DNA from: PALSA-270 sp963770915
GTDB taxonomy: Bacteria; Acidobacteriota; Terriglobia; Terriglobales; Acidobacteriaceae
Direction: 5' to 3'
NCBI GenBank assembly: GCA_963770915.1
Contig: CAVYRG010000001.1
Location: 3,596,001-3,660,000 of the forward strand
DNA: 64,000 bases
Both the position numbers and the translations under genes were made by a program. The notes under the pieces are model-generated. The model saw nothing but the letters and a program-made list of their open reading frames with translations, was not told the DNA's origin and ran no database searches. Positions 22,778-31,105 of this stretch are shown in pieces; positions within the stretch are counted from its first letter, which is position 1, and every line of letters starts with the position of its first letter.

Positions 22778-23608
22778 TCACGCTTTCACTCTCCGGCTTC
22801 GCCTAAAGTTGAGAAGGGGCGGCCGCCGGGCACGCTCATTGTCGGGAGGTTCACCGGGCTCTACAGGAGGTTCGAGATCTTCTGGGGAACGGACGGCTAG
22901 GTCTGGGCCCTCCGGAGCTGGTTTGGTTTCGCTGTCATCATGAAGAACAACGTTAAGGAGCGAACTGTAGACATGCAAATTATCGCCGGCGTCGTACTTG
23001 ATAAAGCCCAACTTCCTGAATCGGTTCATGAAGAAGCTGACTCGCGAACGGGTCGTTCCCACTATCTCCGCCAGAGTCTCCTGGCTCAGCCTGGGGACCG
23101 ACATTTCCGACACTCCCTCTTTTCCGAATTGCGCCATCAGCAAGAAAACTCGCGCCAGCCGCTTCTCGCTGGAGTTGAAAAGCTGATCCACCAAATCATC
23201 CTGATATCGGATGTTTCGTTTCAGCAAGTACTTGAGAAACAGGGCCGACAGTTTTGGTTCCCGGCCCATCGCCCGCATCATTGCCTTCCTCTCGACATGC
23301 AGAAGTAGGCAATCTGTCACTGCGGTCGCCGACGACATGCGTAGAAGCTGGCCAGCAAGACCGCCTTCTCCAAAGAAATCGCCTTCTCCCAAAACGCCGA
23401 GGGTCGCCTCTTTCCCGCTTTCCGAGACAACGCCGAGCCGAACCTTGCCCCTTTGGATGAAAAACAGTCCATCGGTGGAATCGCCTTGAGCGAAGATCGA
23501 ATCCTTCTTTTGAAACGACAACATGTCCCTACCCTTCCCAATAGTTGAAAGAAAGGCGTGGGGATCAAAATCATGTCTATTCTTCGCGTGCGTGATTTGT
23601 TTTGTCAC
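22778..23608 (-). CDS. Crp/Fnr-family regulator, paralogue 3
   Basis: A 276-residue regulator from GTG 23608. Sensor roll: GDSTDGLFFIQRGKVRLGVV and GEGDFFGEGGLAGQ. Dimer helix: YQDDLVDQLFNSSEKRLARV. Winged HTH: VGTTRSRVSFFMNRFRKLGF. After LLNVVLHD it has a distinct 45-residue hydrophilic tail rich in Pro/Glu/Arg (APEGPDLAVRSPEDLEPPV...). The tail is shared with neither paralogue. Downstream lie CsbD and DUF883 genes on the same strand, plausible direct targets. Confidence 0.92.
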   Translation of the reverse strand: MTKQITHAKNRHDFDPHAFLSTIGKGRDMLSFQKKDSIFAQGDSTDGLFFIQRGKVRLGVVSESGKEATLGVLGEGDFFGEGGLAGQLLRMSSATAVTDCLLLHVERKAMMRAMGREPKLSALFLKYLLKRNIRYQDDLVDQLFNSSEKRLARVFLLMAQFGKEGVSEMSVPRLSQETLAEIVGTTRSRVSFFMNRFRKLGFIKYDAGDNLHVYSSLLNVVLHDDSETKPAPEGPDLAVRSPEDLEPPVEPGEPPDNERARRPPLLNFRRSRRVKA

Positions 23609-23674
23609 AGAAACCAGCCCTAACGCGTGAAAATGCCGCCACGGTTAACTATGAGGGAAAGAAGGAACTTCCGC

Positions 23675-23690
23675 TGGTCAATACTGCTCA
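23675..23690. promoter_or_regulatory. Candidate Crp-type operator TGGTC-N6-GCTCA
   Basis: TGGTCAATACTGCTCA lies 67 bp upstream of Crp/Fnr paralogue 3, with a perfect right half and a two-mismatch left half. With the 17265 site it would give two of the three regulators a possible autoregulatory site. Confidence 0.35.
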
Positions 23691-23891
23691 CACTCCGTCA
23701 TGCGCACGGGAATCCCTTTGCCGTGCAAAATTCCTTCCTAAACGGAGGTCAATTGTTTGCCGGCTCCGGTAGTAGCTCAGTTTGAGATTGTAGACGTTCC
23801 GATACACCTGTCCGCGCGAATTATCGTGGGCGACGATGAGATCATTTCCTTCGATTGTGAATAAGATGCGGTACCTGCCTACTCGGGATGA
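23688..23891 (-). pseudogene. RelE/ParE-toxin-like remnant without a start codon
   Basis: The minus-strand frame between a stop at 23892-23894 and a TGA at 23688 reads SRVGRYRILFTIEGNDLIVA, then HDNSRGQVYRNVYNLKLSYY. The opening pattern (VGxYRILFxIEGNxLIV...VYR) resembles the C-terminal half of RelE/ParE toxins. No ATG/GTG/TTG start precedes the conserved part and no antitoxin gene is nearby, so it looks like a decayed fragment. The similarity is by eye only. Confidence 0.3.
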
Positions 23892-23933
23892 TCAGTGCTT
23901 GGAAACGCGCGCAGCCTGGGTCCTCCTATCAGC

Positions 23934-24161
23934 CTAATTGCTGGGCCTTCTCGCACGGGCTCCGGCAATCGCCGTGCCAACCCCTCCCGCGATTAGCACG
24001 ATGCTAACAATTGGGGACACCCGTTCACTGTGGCTGGTTTGCACGCCGATGTTCGTGTCACCGATCTTAATGCCGTGTGTCTCGCTGCGCGGAATCGGTA
24101 TGGCCAGGGATACGAGACCAAGCACAATCAAGAGCAGACCGACAGCCAGCAAGATTTTCAT
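23934..24161 (-). CDS. Small two-span membrane protein, copy 2
   Basis: A 75-residue paralogue of the 1155-1382 protein with the same two hydrophobic spans and the same central loop (PIPRSETHGIKIGDTNIGVQ, SHSERVSPIV). ATG 24161. It follows the receiver-domain gene copy 2 by 18 bp, the same order as at 1155-1809. The loop is far better conserved than the helices, which argues for a specific partner or ligand. Function unknown. Confidence 0.7.
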   Translation of the reverse strand: MKILLAVGLLLIVLGLVSLAIPIPRSETHGIKIGDTNIGVQTSHSERVSPIVSIVLIAGGVGTAIAGARARRPSN

Positions 24162-24179
24162 AGACGGTTTCCTTCCGTG

Positions 24180-24591
24180 TCAGGCGTCATAAGAAAGCGG
24201 AGGGACCACTCCGCATCCGTGCAATTCTGCGATCGCAGGCAGTAGCCGGCTATGCAAACGATCTTTGGCTATGAAGGCGTCCACCAGCTTCAGAGCTTGC
24301 TCAGGAACGTCCATTGCTGCCGAAAGCATAATAATGGGGATGTGTGGCCTAAGGCGCCTCATTTCGACCGCAAGCTGCTGCCCGTTCATTTCCGGCATGA
24401 AGTAGTCAACGATCACAACGTCAATCGGGCACGTGGACGCCAATTCCAATCCCCTGCCGCCGCTGGCGGCGGTCAAGACCGTATACCCGAAGCTCTCAAG
24501 AAACGATTTCTCGCATTCCAAGACGTCTTCGCTACGGTCGATGCAAAGAAAGCACTCCTCCTTGAAGTTTCGGATAAACCGCCACGGGCAT
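24180..24591 (-). pseudogene. Receiver-domain protein, copy 2, frameshifted near the N-terminus
   Basis: Paralogue of 1399-1809. The start ATG at 24591 (PVAVYPKLQGG) aligns with copy 1, but an extra A in the GCAAAGAAAGCAC run (24543-24555; copy 1 has GCAAAGAAGCAC) shifts the frame before the acidic pocket, and the ATG frame soon meets a TAG. Downstream the correct frame continues intact (ECEKSFLESFGYTVLTAASG, VIVDYFMPEMNGQQ, IAKDR) to the stop. Restoring the frame gives CIDRSED where copy 1 has CIDDNAD, so one acidic pocket residue is also replaced by Arg. A TTG at 24521 could start a truncated form. Either a decaying copy or a sequencing error. Confidence 0.7.
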
Positions 24592-24639
24592 GGCGCACCT
24601 TTTCAAGGCTCCATTTTGAATATTCGGATGCAGGAAAAC

Positions 24640-24655
24640 TGTGCAAAATTGCTCA
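24640..24655. promoter_or_regulatory. Candidate Crp-type operator TGTGC-N6-GCTCA
   Basis: TGTGCAAAATTGCTCA lies 49 bp upstream of the receiver copy 2 start and differs by one base from the site in the same position before copy 1 (1855-1870). The operator was apparently duplicated with the cassette and kept. Confidence 0.4.
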
Positions 24656-25182
24656 CGCCGTGCCCGATGGCGTACTTGCCAACCCATCGGATTCACTACG
24701 AGAACTCACAAGCCAAAACGGAGCGATCTAGACCAGCCATCCTAGCCCCACGTAGCTGATTATGAAGTTTGGAGACGGGATTTCTCCCCCATTCTTTCAG
24801 ATTCCTCTGAGCGAAGTCGGCGAGGACCGAACGCAATCCCGATGCCATTTGCAGAGGGCCGCAGATTGGCCTTCCGCGCCTTTAGGCAGCACATGAAAGT
24901 GAATACCAAGAGAGGGATATCATGCGGTAAGGCATCTCTGAAGCACGTTCTATTCGGCAGACGGTCAGCGTGGGCCGAATCAAACGGTGTTCCGTCTGGT
25001 CTGCCCGGAGTGCGACCTGCCACAACTAAAGCGATTTGTTTGCTTGTCGATTGTTTTGGACACTCGGTAAAATTGGGGGTCCCCAGGCAGGACTTCGAGG
25101 CCAGGCAGGAGATACGCGGTGCTCTCCCCGACTCGAGTACAACCAATCGAAGCTGCTTTCGAAACCGCAAAGGAAAACCACA
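24656..25182. other. Intergenic region before the esterase gene, with conserved element copy C
   Basis: No supportable complete gene. At 24791-24830 it carries ATTCTTTCAGATTCCTCTGA plus AAGTCGGC, a shorter match to the elements at 5188 and 45128. Around 24960-25080 one frame reads FRLVCPECDLPQLKRFVC, a possible zinc-ribbon remnant with no start. The long minus-strand frame across this region is antisense to the esterase and is not called. Confidence 0.35.
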
Positions 25183-26877
25183 ATGTCGAAATCGAAAACC
25201 GGGAATCCCCTTGGGTTGAGTCGTCGCGATGCACTGAAGCTTTCGGCGGGTGCCGGAATTGCCGCTGCGATCGCGAGTACGGCTCACGCCTCCGACAGCA
25301 CCAAAACCGGAGTTCACCAGCAGCAGCCACCGTTCTGTTCTACGCCCGCCTCCGCGGTGGCCCATACGAAATACGGCAAAGTGCGAGGCTTCGTGTCCGG
25401 CGATGTCTTCACCTTCAAGGGTGTTCCCTACGGTCAGGACACCGGAGGGGAAAATCGCTGGCTGCCCGCTAAGCCGCCGGTTCCTTGGGACGGGGAGTAC
25501 CCCGCTCTCATCTATGGAGCCAATTGTCCGCAGCGCCTGCACGACTGGCATAGTCAGGAGCAGGTGTTTCTTCAGGACTGGGACGACGGCTGGCAGAGCG
25601 AGGACATGCTCAAGCTCAATATCTGGACGCCGTCGCTCACCGGCAGCCGGGCCGTCATGTTCTACATGCATGGCGGAGGCTTTGAATTCGGGTCCGCCTA
25701 TGAGTTGCCGTCGCACGAAGGCGCGAACATGGCCCGCTACCACGATGTCGTTCAGGTCTCAGTCAACCATCGCCTGAACGCACTGGGCCTCCTCGATATG
25801 TCCGAGGTTGGAGGCGCCGGATACGAGGATTCCTCCAACGTGGGTATGACGGACCTGGTTGCCGCTTTGAAATGGGTGCAGGAAAACATTGCGAACTTTG
25901 GCGGCAATCCGAATCGCGTGATGATTTACGGTCAGTCCGGCGGCGGAGGCAAGGTGGCCACGCTCATGGGTATGCCCTCCGCTCAGGGACTCTTCCACTG
26001 TGCCGCCATCCAGTCGGGCGGAGGCTTTGCAGGGTCAGCCGACGAAGCCAGACAACTGACGCGGCAAATGATGAAGGATCTGGGCCTTGCTCCGAACGAC
26101 ATTGGAGCACTGCAGAAGATGGACTGGAAGGCTTTGCTGGCTGCCGCTGATGCGGCGCAGGGAAAGCTGCCGGCCAATCCACACATGCCATTCCGAATGC
26201 AGGGACCGCCGCGGCGCTTTTGGATGCCGATTCTCGATGGTCGCGTCATCAACATGAATTCCTTCCAGGATGCTGCGCCGGAGATCTCAAAGGACATCCC
26301 TCTGATGGTCGGCTCGGTGAGCGAAGAAGGAAACTCCATGGCATCGCGTCCCACCGAACAAGAATGGCGCGCAAACCTCATCAAGGCCTACGGCGAGGAA
26401 AAGGGCAAAGCTCTGGCCGACGGCATGAGGAAGGCCTATCCGCAAAAGAGCGCGCGCACTCTTTCGTACATGTGTGGAGGCAGAGGCTTTCTGAACGGGC
26501 TCTCCATGCGCAACGGCGTGGTCCACATGGCGAAGTTGAAGTACGATTTGCACGCGGCGCCGGTCTACACCTACTACTTCACCTGGCAAACCAAAATGCT
26601 GGACGGGGTTCCCGGAGCCTGGCACACCTCCGACCTGCAGTTCTGTTTCGACAACACCCTTCGCTGTGAGCAGGGCACCGGAAACACGCCCGAAGCGCAG
26701 GCGTTGGCGAAAAAGATGGCCACTGCCTGGGCGAATTTTGCGCGTACAGGCAATCCGAGCCAACCGGGCATTACCTGGGAACCGACCGACCCGGTCACCA
26801 ACAAGACGATGGCCTGGGATAACGAACCGCGTATGGTCGATGATCCAGACGGCGCATTGCGGAAGATCATTCTTTGA
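25183..26877 (+). CDS. Tat-exported type-B carboxylesterase
   Basis: A 564-residue esterase. ATG 25183 is followed by a twin-arginine signal (LGLSRRDALKLSAGAGIAAA, cleavage near AHA). The alpha/beta-hydrolase type-B signatures are present: FKGVPYGQDTGG, oxyanion MHGGGFEFGS, nucleophile elbow YGQSGGGGK, a Glu in VGSVSEEGNS and a His in GVPGAWHTSDLQF. It hydrolyses carboxylic esters in the periplasm or outside. Tat use implies folding before export. It sits convergently next to the GH32 gene at the edge of the sucrose locus, and the four other secreted esterases of this locus are about 10-17 kb away. Confidence 0.92.
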   Translation: MSKSKTGNPLGLSRRDALKLSAGAGIAAAIASTAHASDSTKTGVHQQQPPFCSTPASAVAHTKYGKVRGFVSGDVFTFKGVPYGQDTGGENRWLPAKPPVPWDGEYPALIYGANCPQRLHDWHSQEQVFLQDWDDGWQSEDMLKLNIWTPSLTGSRAVMFYMHGGGFEFGSAYELPSHEGANMARYHDVVQVSVNHRLNALGLLDMSEVGGAGYEDSSNVGMTDLVAALKWVQENIANFGGNPNRVMIYGQSGGGGKVATLMGMPSAQGLFHCAAIQSGGGFAGSADEARQLTRQMMKDLGLAPNDIGALQKMDWKALLAAADAAQGKLPANPHMPFRMQGPPRRFWMPILDGRVINMNSFQDAAPEISKDIPLMVGSVSEEGNSMASRPTEQEWRANLIKAYGEEKGKALADGMRKAYPQKSARTLSYMCGGRGFLNGLSMRNGVVHMAKLKYDLHAAPVYTYYFTWQTKMLDGVPGAWHTSDLQFCFDNTLRCEQGTGNTPEAQALAKKMATAWANFARTGNPSQPGITWEPTDPVTNKTMAWDNEPRMVDDPDGALRKIIL

Positions 26878-26898
26878 TGAGGAAGGAACTTCCGCAAT

Positions 26899-28122
26899 TC
26901 AAGAAGAACCACAGGCCTGTCCGCAACCTGTATTGCAGGCGGGCCTCTGATTGTTTCGGTCTCCCAGATTCTTCACGAGCAACGGTCCATCCGGTGCCAC
27001 CTTCTGGTCCGAAATTGTTCGCTTGGCGCGCCGCAGAACGTTCAATTCCGGTACCGGCTCAACTCCTAAGGTGCCATCGGCGCGCAGGGTAAGCAGTTTG
27101 GGAAGGGACATCACTCCAGCCCAACCCGAGGCTGCTTGGGCTTCAGCAGTACGTTTTTCGTGGATCCACGCCCAACAAATGCTCCTTCCTTTTTCATCTT
27201 CCATGGTCTTTTGCGCGTATGCAGCCGAGCCATAATCGATTTGGCCATCGAGTCGCTGTTCAAACCTGTGATCAGAATACGTCCCGGTCAGGTAGCCATT
27301 CCCGCGTGCGACCAGCAAGACAGGTTCGCGATCGAGGAAGAAAAAATCAGGACATTCCCACATGGACGCCCATGGGCGCGAGGCGTCCCGGCTAGCGTCT
27401 GGGTTGGCAGTCGCTAACGGATGGAGGTAAGACCAGCTCCTAAGATTCTTCGACCTGTAAAGCAGCGCCATTCCACCTTTTCCAATCTCGCCCGACCCGA
27501 TCACCATGTACCAGTTGTCGCCTTCTTTCCAAAGGCACGGGTCTCGCCAGCCGACTACTTTCATTCCTGGAGGCGGCGCCGCTAGCACCGGATTCTCTGG
27601 AATTTTTGTCCACCTCCTCAGATTGTCATCGTTGGGATCAGCCGCAACGGCGACCATCTGCCGCTCTGGGACCAGTCCTTTGTCTCGCTCTACAGATTCA
27701 CTCTCGGAGGACCACCTGACACCGGTATATACGAGCGTTGGTAAACCGTTGTAAACCACCGCAAAGCCCGACCAACAACCATTCTTGTCGGGGCCGCCGG
27801 GCGTGGGGGCGAGCGCAATGCCTAAATTGTTCCAGTCGACAAGGTTGGTTGAAACGGCATGTCCCCAGTATTTCGGACCAGATATGGAGATAACGGGGGA
27901 GTACTGGTAGAACATGTGATATCGTCCCCGCCAGTAAAGGAGGCCGTTAGGATCGTTCATCCATGCCGAAGGAGGCATGAGGTGAAAGCGCGGACGATGC
28001 CGGTCGTTGGCGACCGCAGACAAATTGTGAGCCTTCCGTGCCGTGGATGTCAGCGCTGCGAACGTTAAGGCGACGACCTCGCGCCGGGTGACACCAGAGT
28101 GAATATCGAAGCGATTAGCCAT
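26899..28122 (-). CDS. GH32 beta-fructofuranosidase-type enzyme, Tat-exported
   Basis: A 407-residue GH32 enzyme. ATG 28122 follows GAGG; a TRREVVALTFAALTS twin-arginine signal occupies residues 12-26. Family motifs: WMNDPNG with nucleophile Asp57, YTGVRW, GWRDPCLW (transition-state Asp) and SMWECPDFFFLD (acid/base Glu). The C-terminal beta-sandwich normally following the propeller is missing or very short, so it ends earlier than typical invertases and levanases. It should cleave terminal fructose from sucrose, fructans or fructosyl conjugates outside the cytoplasm. It is last in the leftward operon with MFS and sucrose phosphorylase. Confidence 0.9.
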   Translation of the reverse strand: MANRFDIHSGVTRREVVALTFAALTSTARKAHNLSAVANDRHRPRFHLMPPSAWMNDPNGLLYWRGRYHMFYQYSPVISISGPKYWGHAVSTNLVDWNNLGIALAPTPGGPDKNGCWSGFAVVYNGLPTLVYTGVRWSSESESVERDKGLVPERQMVAVAADPNDDNLRRWTKIPENPVLAAPPPGMKVVGWRDPCLWKEGDNWYMVIGSGEIGKGGMALLYRSKNLRSWSYLHPLATANPDASRDASRPWASMWECPDFFFLDREPVLLVARGNGYLTGTYSDHRFEQRLDGQIDYGSAAYAQKTMEDEKGRSICWAWIHEKRTAEAQAASGWAGVMSLPKLLTLRADGTLGVEPVPELNVLRRAKRTISDQKVAPDGPLLVKNLGDRNNQRPACNTGCGQACGSS

Positions 28123-28153
28123 GGCAGCCTCAGAGCGCGTCCGTTTCTCCACC

Positions 28154-29419
28154 TCAGCTCGCCACGTGCGTTCTAACAGCAGCTTGGGAGTCATTGGAGG
28201 AGTATTCGCTGACGTCCAGCCGGTTGAGAATTTCGCGCGTCGGATTAAGAATCCAGTTCAGCAAGAGGGACACGAACAGCAGACCCGCAAATCCGGTTGC
28301 GAGAAGGAAACCATATTTTGCGTCACCGTAGTGATCGCTGATGGCCGCCATCGCGAGCGGTCCGACGACGGCCGAAACGCAGGTGAAGAACAGAATTACA
28401 CCGGCTACGGCGCCGTGTTCAGGTTTTCGGAAGCAACTGATACCCTTAGAGTTGAGCGTGGGGTACAGGACCGACATGAACAGTCCAGAGAGTGGTAATA
28501 GCAAAACCGCGGTGGCAACTCCGCCGAGCATAGAAATTACGAAGCACGCGAGAATCACAAAGCTGAACACGGTCACAACCGCAGCCCAGTTGAGCCGCGC
28601 GAGCATCCACGAGCCGATGAATCGTCCTGCCGCGCGCAACACAAAAAAGATCGAAATGGCATAAGTGGCGATCCAAAGAAGCCGGCCTTGATAACCGCCG
28701 AGCAGCGTCGGCATCCAAACATAAATTGCACTTTCAACCGCAACATACAAAAAGATCGCTCCAGAAAAAGCTAGTGCGTAGGGGTTTCTCATCATTCGCA
28801 GCGTGCGTTTCAGGTTCACCGACTCGGCTGTCGTTCTCGTTTGTGGGTATCGCACTATGGCAGCAAGGATGATCAGGGCAACGCACAAGCTTCCAGCTAT
28901 TACGTAAAGCCACTTCCACGATGTCCCTGCCGCCAGGAGCCGGGCAACAATTGCTGGACCAATGATCGCGCCGACGGCGAAAAACCCCTCCACTGTGTTC
29001 ATGGTTGCCGTGTGCTCAGTTGTTGATCGAGTGATGTCACCAATAAGGGCCAGGGCTCCAGTTTTGAAAATGCCAATGGCTGCTCCCGAAATGGCGAGCA
29101 AAAACACGAAGAACAGAAACGAGCGCCCGACAGCAAACAAATACGAGTTCAGCGCGAACAGCACTAATCCCAGAATGATGGTTTTCTTCCGCCCCAGCTT
29201 GTCTGCGAGATATCCGAGGAAAAAGCCCGCAAATGCGATACCAGCCATGTCTGCATAATGAAATAAGCCGGCAACGGTCATGCTCAGGTGAAACTCTTTT
29301 ATGACCTCCGGAATAATGACGCCAACGGAGTCGGTCGTCATCGCAAACATCATGAACATCAAAAATGTCAGCCACTTGATCACAGTTAGACTGCGCCCAG
29401 TCGCCGGGATTTCGCTCAT
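28154..29419 (-). CDS. MFS sugar permease
   Basis: A 421-residue, 12-helix major facilitator. ATG 29419 follows GGAGG and overlaps the sucrose phosphorylase stop by 4 bp. Typical MFS loop 2-3 motif: GYLADKLGRKKTIILG. The central loop carries RYPQTRTTAESVNLKR. Sandwiched between sucrose phosphorylase and GH32, it most likely imports sucrose or a related disaccharide across the inner membrane (inference from the operon). Confidence 0.93.
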   Translation of the reverse strand: MSEIPATGRSLTVIKWLTFLMFMMFAMTTDSVGVIIPEVIKEFHLSMTVAGLFHYADMAGIAFAGFFLGYLADKLGRKKTIILGLVLFALNSYLFAVGRSFLFFVFLLAISGAAIGIFKTGALALIGDITRSTTEHTATMNTVEGFFAVGAIIGPAIVARLLAAGTSWKWLYVIAGSLCVALIILAAIVRYPQTRTTAESVNLKRTLRMMRNPYALAFSGAIFLYVAVESAIYVWMPTLLGGYQGRLLWIATYAISIFFVLRAAGRFIGSWMLARLNWAAVVTVFSFVILACFVISMLGGVATAVLLLPLSGLFMSVLYPTLNSKGISCFRKPEHGAVAGVILFFTCVSAVVGPLAMAAISDHYGDAKYGFLLATGFAGLLFVSLLLNWILNPTREILNRLDVSEYSSNDSQAAVRTHVAS

Positions 29420-30912
29420 CGGATTGCCTCCGAAGCAACAATGTTTACCCGCGAATCCCATATCCCTGCTTCGTTACCGGCCTGGTTGGAATACCTTACT
29501 GAAGCCCGGGGCACTTCAAACTCGACGTCGAGCTTTGCCCAGTGTGCACCGTTCTTCCATGAGATGGATAGAGTGTCAGCGCCTGGACTTTTGACTTGTG
29601 CTTGTCCGGCGAAACCGGGATGAGTATTTCGTAGCCGAATAAGCTCCAGCAAACCACGCACGGCCGGCTTCGTCAAAGAACTTTTGATTTCGCCAGCAGT
29701 GTAGTAATGCCGATTGATATCACGCCCGACTTTCGATCGGCTGAGGAGTTCCATGTCATTGGTCCCGGCAAATAGGCCAACGTAGTAAATCTGCGGAATA
29801 CCAGGGACGAAGAACTGAATGGCGCGAGCAATGAGGTACTCGTTGTCGTTGCGGCCCAAAGCGTCGAAGAAGGTGCAATTCACTTGATACAGATCTAGAT
29901 TATTCGCGGCCGCTCCAGTTGCCATGCGGCTCTGATCATTGCTCCGTTTATGAATCGTTTCGACCAGCCGGTCAATTTCGTCGGGAGCAAGCAGACCGGG
30001 TTCACCATTTAGCCCTGTACCCACGTCAATGACTCCGATACCGTCGTGCGTATCGAGCACGGTGAGACAGTTCTGGGGCCGGACGGAAAGCCATTGTGCG
30101 AGTGCTCGGGCATTACGAGTAAAGAGGGAATGCAGGATGAGTGGAGGAAGCGCAAAGTCATAAACCCAATCCACTTGCTTTGCGATCTGTATTTGCTGCA
30201 CGTAGTAGCTGTGGATCTCTACAAGGACTTCCATGCCAAGCGCATGAGCTTCTGAAGTGAATTCCGCAATGAACTGAAATGTTTCCGGAATCATGAAGCA
30301 GCTGGTTCCCGCCTTTTTGACCGCGTATCCCACCGCATCGAGTCGGATTATTCGTACGCGGGCTTCTCTAAAGCGAGCAAGAATTGATTTCAAATACGCC
30401 TGTCCCTCCAGGCTCTGAACATCGATATCGACCTGCTGTGGAGTGAAAGTCGTCCAGAGAAGATGTTTTTCGCCACATTGCAGCCTGACGTTCGTAAACG
30501 GCAACCCGGGGCGGGGACGATAAATGCGGAGGAGATCTTCTTCCCCTGCACCAGAAGGAAACACGCGGTCATAGGTTAAAAACAGTCTTGAAAAGCGAGA
30601 AGCGGCGCCATTCCTGGAGAAGTCCTTGAATTGCGGAGAGCCGCTCGATATGTGGTTGACAATGAGGTCTGCGACAATCTCTACCTGCTCGCCCAGGCGG
30701 CGAACTTCGTCCCAAGTTCCCAACCGGACATCAATGTGTGTATGGTCAACAGGATCAAACCCCGCGTCGGCTCCATCGATTGGATCGAAAAAGGGGAGCA
30801 GATGCACACCCCCGAAAAGCCCCGATAAAGAGCCGTTCAACAGTTGTAGTAACCCTTTCAGGTCGTTGGCCACGCGATCGATATATGTGATCAGTTGGAC
30901 CTGGTTCTTCAA
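29416..30912 (-). CDS. Sucrose phosphorylase (GH13_18)
   Basis: A 498-residue cytosolic enzyme: sucrose + phosphate gives alpha-glucose-1-phosphate + fructose. The catalytic residues fall at the positions known for Bifidobacterium sucrose phosphorylase: nucleophile D192 (RLDAVGY), acid/base E232 (VEIHSYY), stabiliser D290 (DTHDGIG). Other hallmarks: HLLPFFDPIDGADAGFDP, GAAANNLDLYQVNCTFF, PQIYYVGLFAGTNDMELL, GRDINRHYY. No signal peptide. First gene of the leftward operon, divergent from the GntR/LacI-type regulator. Sister specificities (sucrose-6'-phosphate, glucosylglycerate) exist, but the motifs favour sucrose. Confidence 0.95.
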   Translation of the reverse strand: MKNQVQLITYIDRVANDLKGLLQLLNGSLSGLFGGVHLLPFFDPIDGADAGFDPVDHTHIDVRLGTWDEVRRLGEQVEIVADLIVNHISSGSPQFKDFSRNGAASRFSRLFLTYDRVFPSGAGEEDLLRIYRPRPGLPFTNVRLQCGEKHLLWTTFTPQQVDIDVQSLEGQAYLKSILARFREARVRIIRLDAVGYAVKKAGTSCFMIPETFQFIAEFTSEAHALGMEVLVEIHSYYVQQIQIAKQVDWVYDFALPPLILHSLFTRNARALAQWLSVRPQNCLTVLDTHDGIGVIDVGTGLNGEPGLLAPDEIDRLVETIHKRSNDQSRMATGAAANNLDLYQVNCTFFDALGRNDNEYLIARAIQFFVPGIPQIYYVGLFAGTNDMELLSRSKVGRDINRHYYTAGEIKSSLTKPAVRGLLELIRLRNTHPGFAGQAQVKSPGADTLSISWKNGAHWAKLDVEFEVPRASVRYSNQAGNEAGIWDSRVNIVASEAIR

Positions 30913-31010
30913 GATTCATCCCTTAGAATTGCAATCTGAGCTCGCCTCTGGTTCACGAAAGAGGTTAATAGATCCAAATACTTGTAGAACCACCCGCTGG
31001 GATGTGTCAA

Positions 31011-31049
31011 GGCAATTGCCGAAGATATGCGCTGAAGTTGTCTATGGCA
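31011..31049. promoter_or_regulatory. Candidate operators in the divergent sucrose-locus promoter
   Basis: Between sucrose phosphorylase and the regulator are a perfect palindrome GGCAATTGCC (31011-31020) and GTTGTCTATGGCA (31037-31049). The latter, read on the other strand as TGCCATAGACAAC, closely matches TGGTATAGACAAC upstream of the TonB receptor (32386-32398) and resembles the TGGTCTAGACCA operators of GntR/HutC regulators. Confidence 0.45.
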
Positions 31050-31105
31050 ATCTTAGTCGGACAGACGTATGCTGTGTTGCTGGCTGTCACGGCAGTGGGT
31101 AAAAG

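Noticed and set aside
24760..25743. A 327-codon minus-strand frame
   Set aside because: Antisense to the type-B carboxylesterase and its leader; no recognisable motif.
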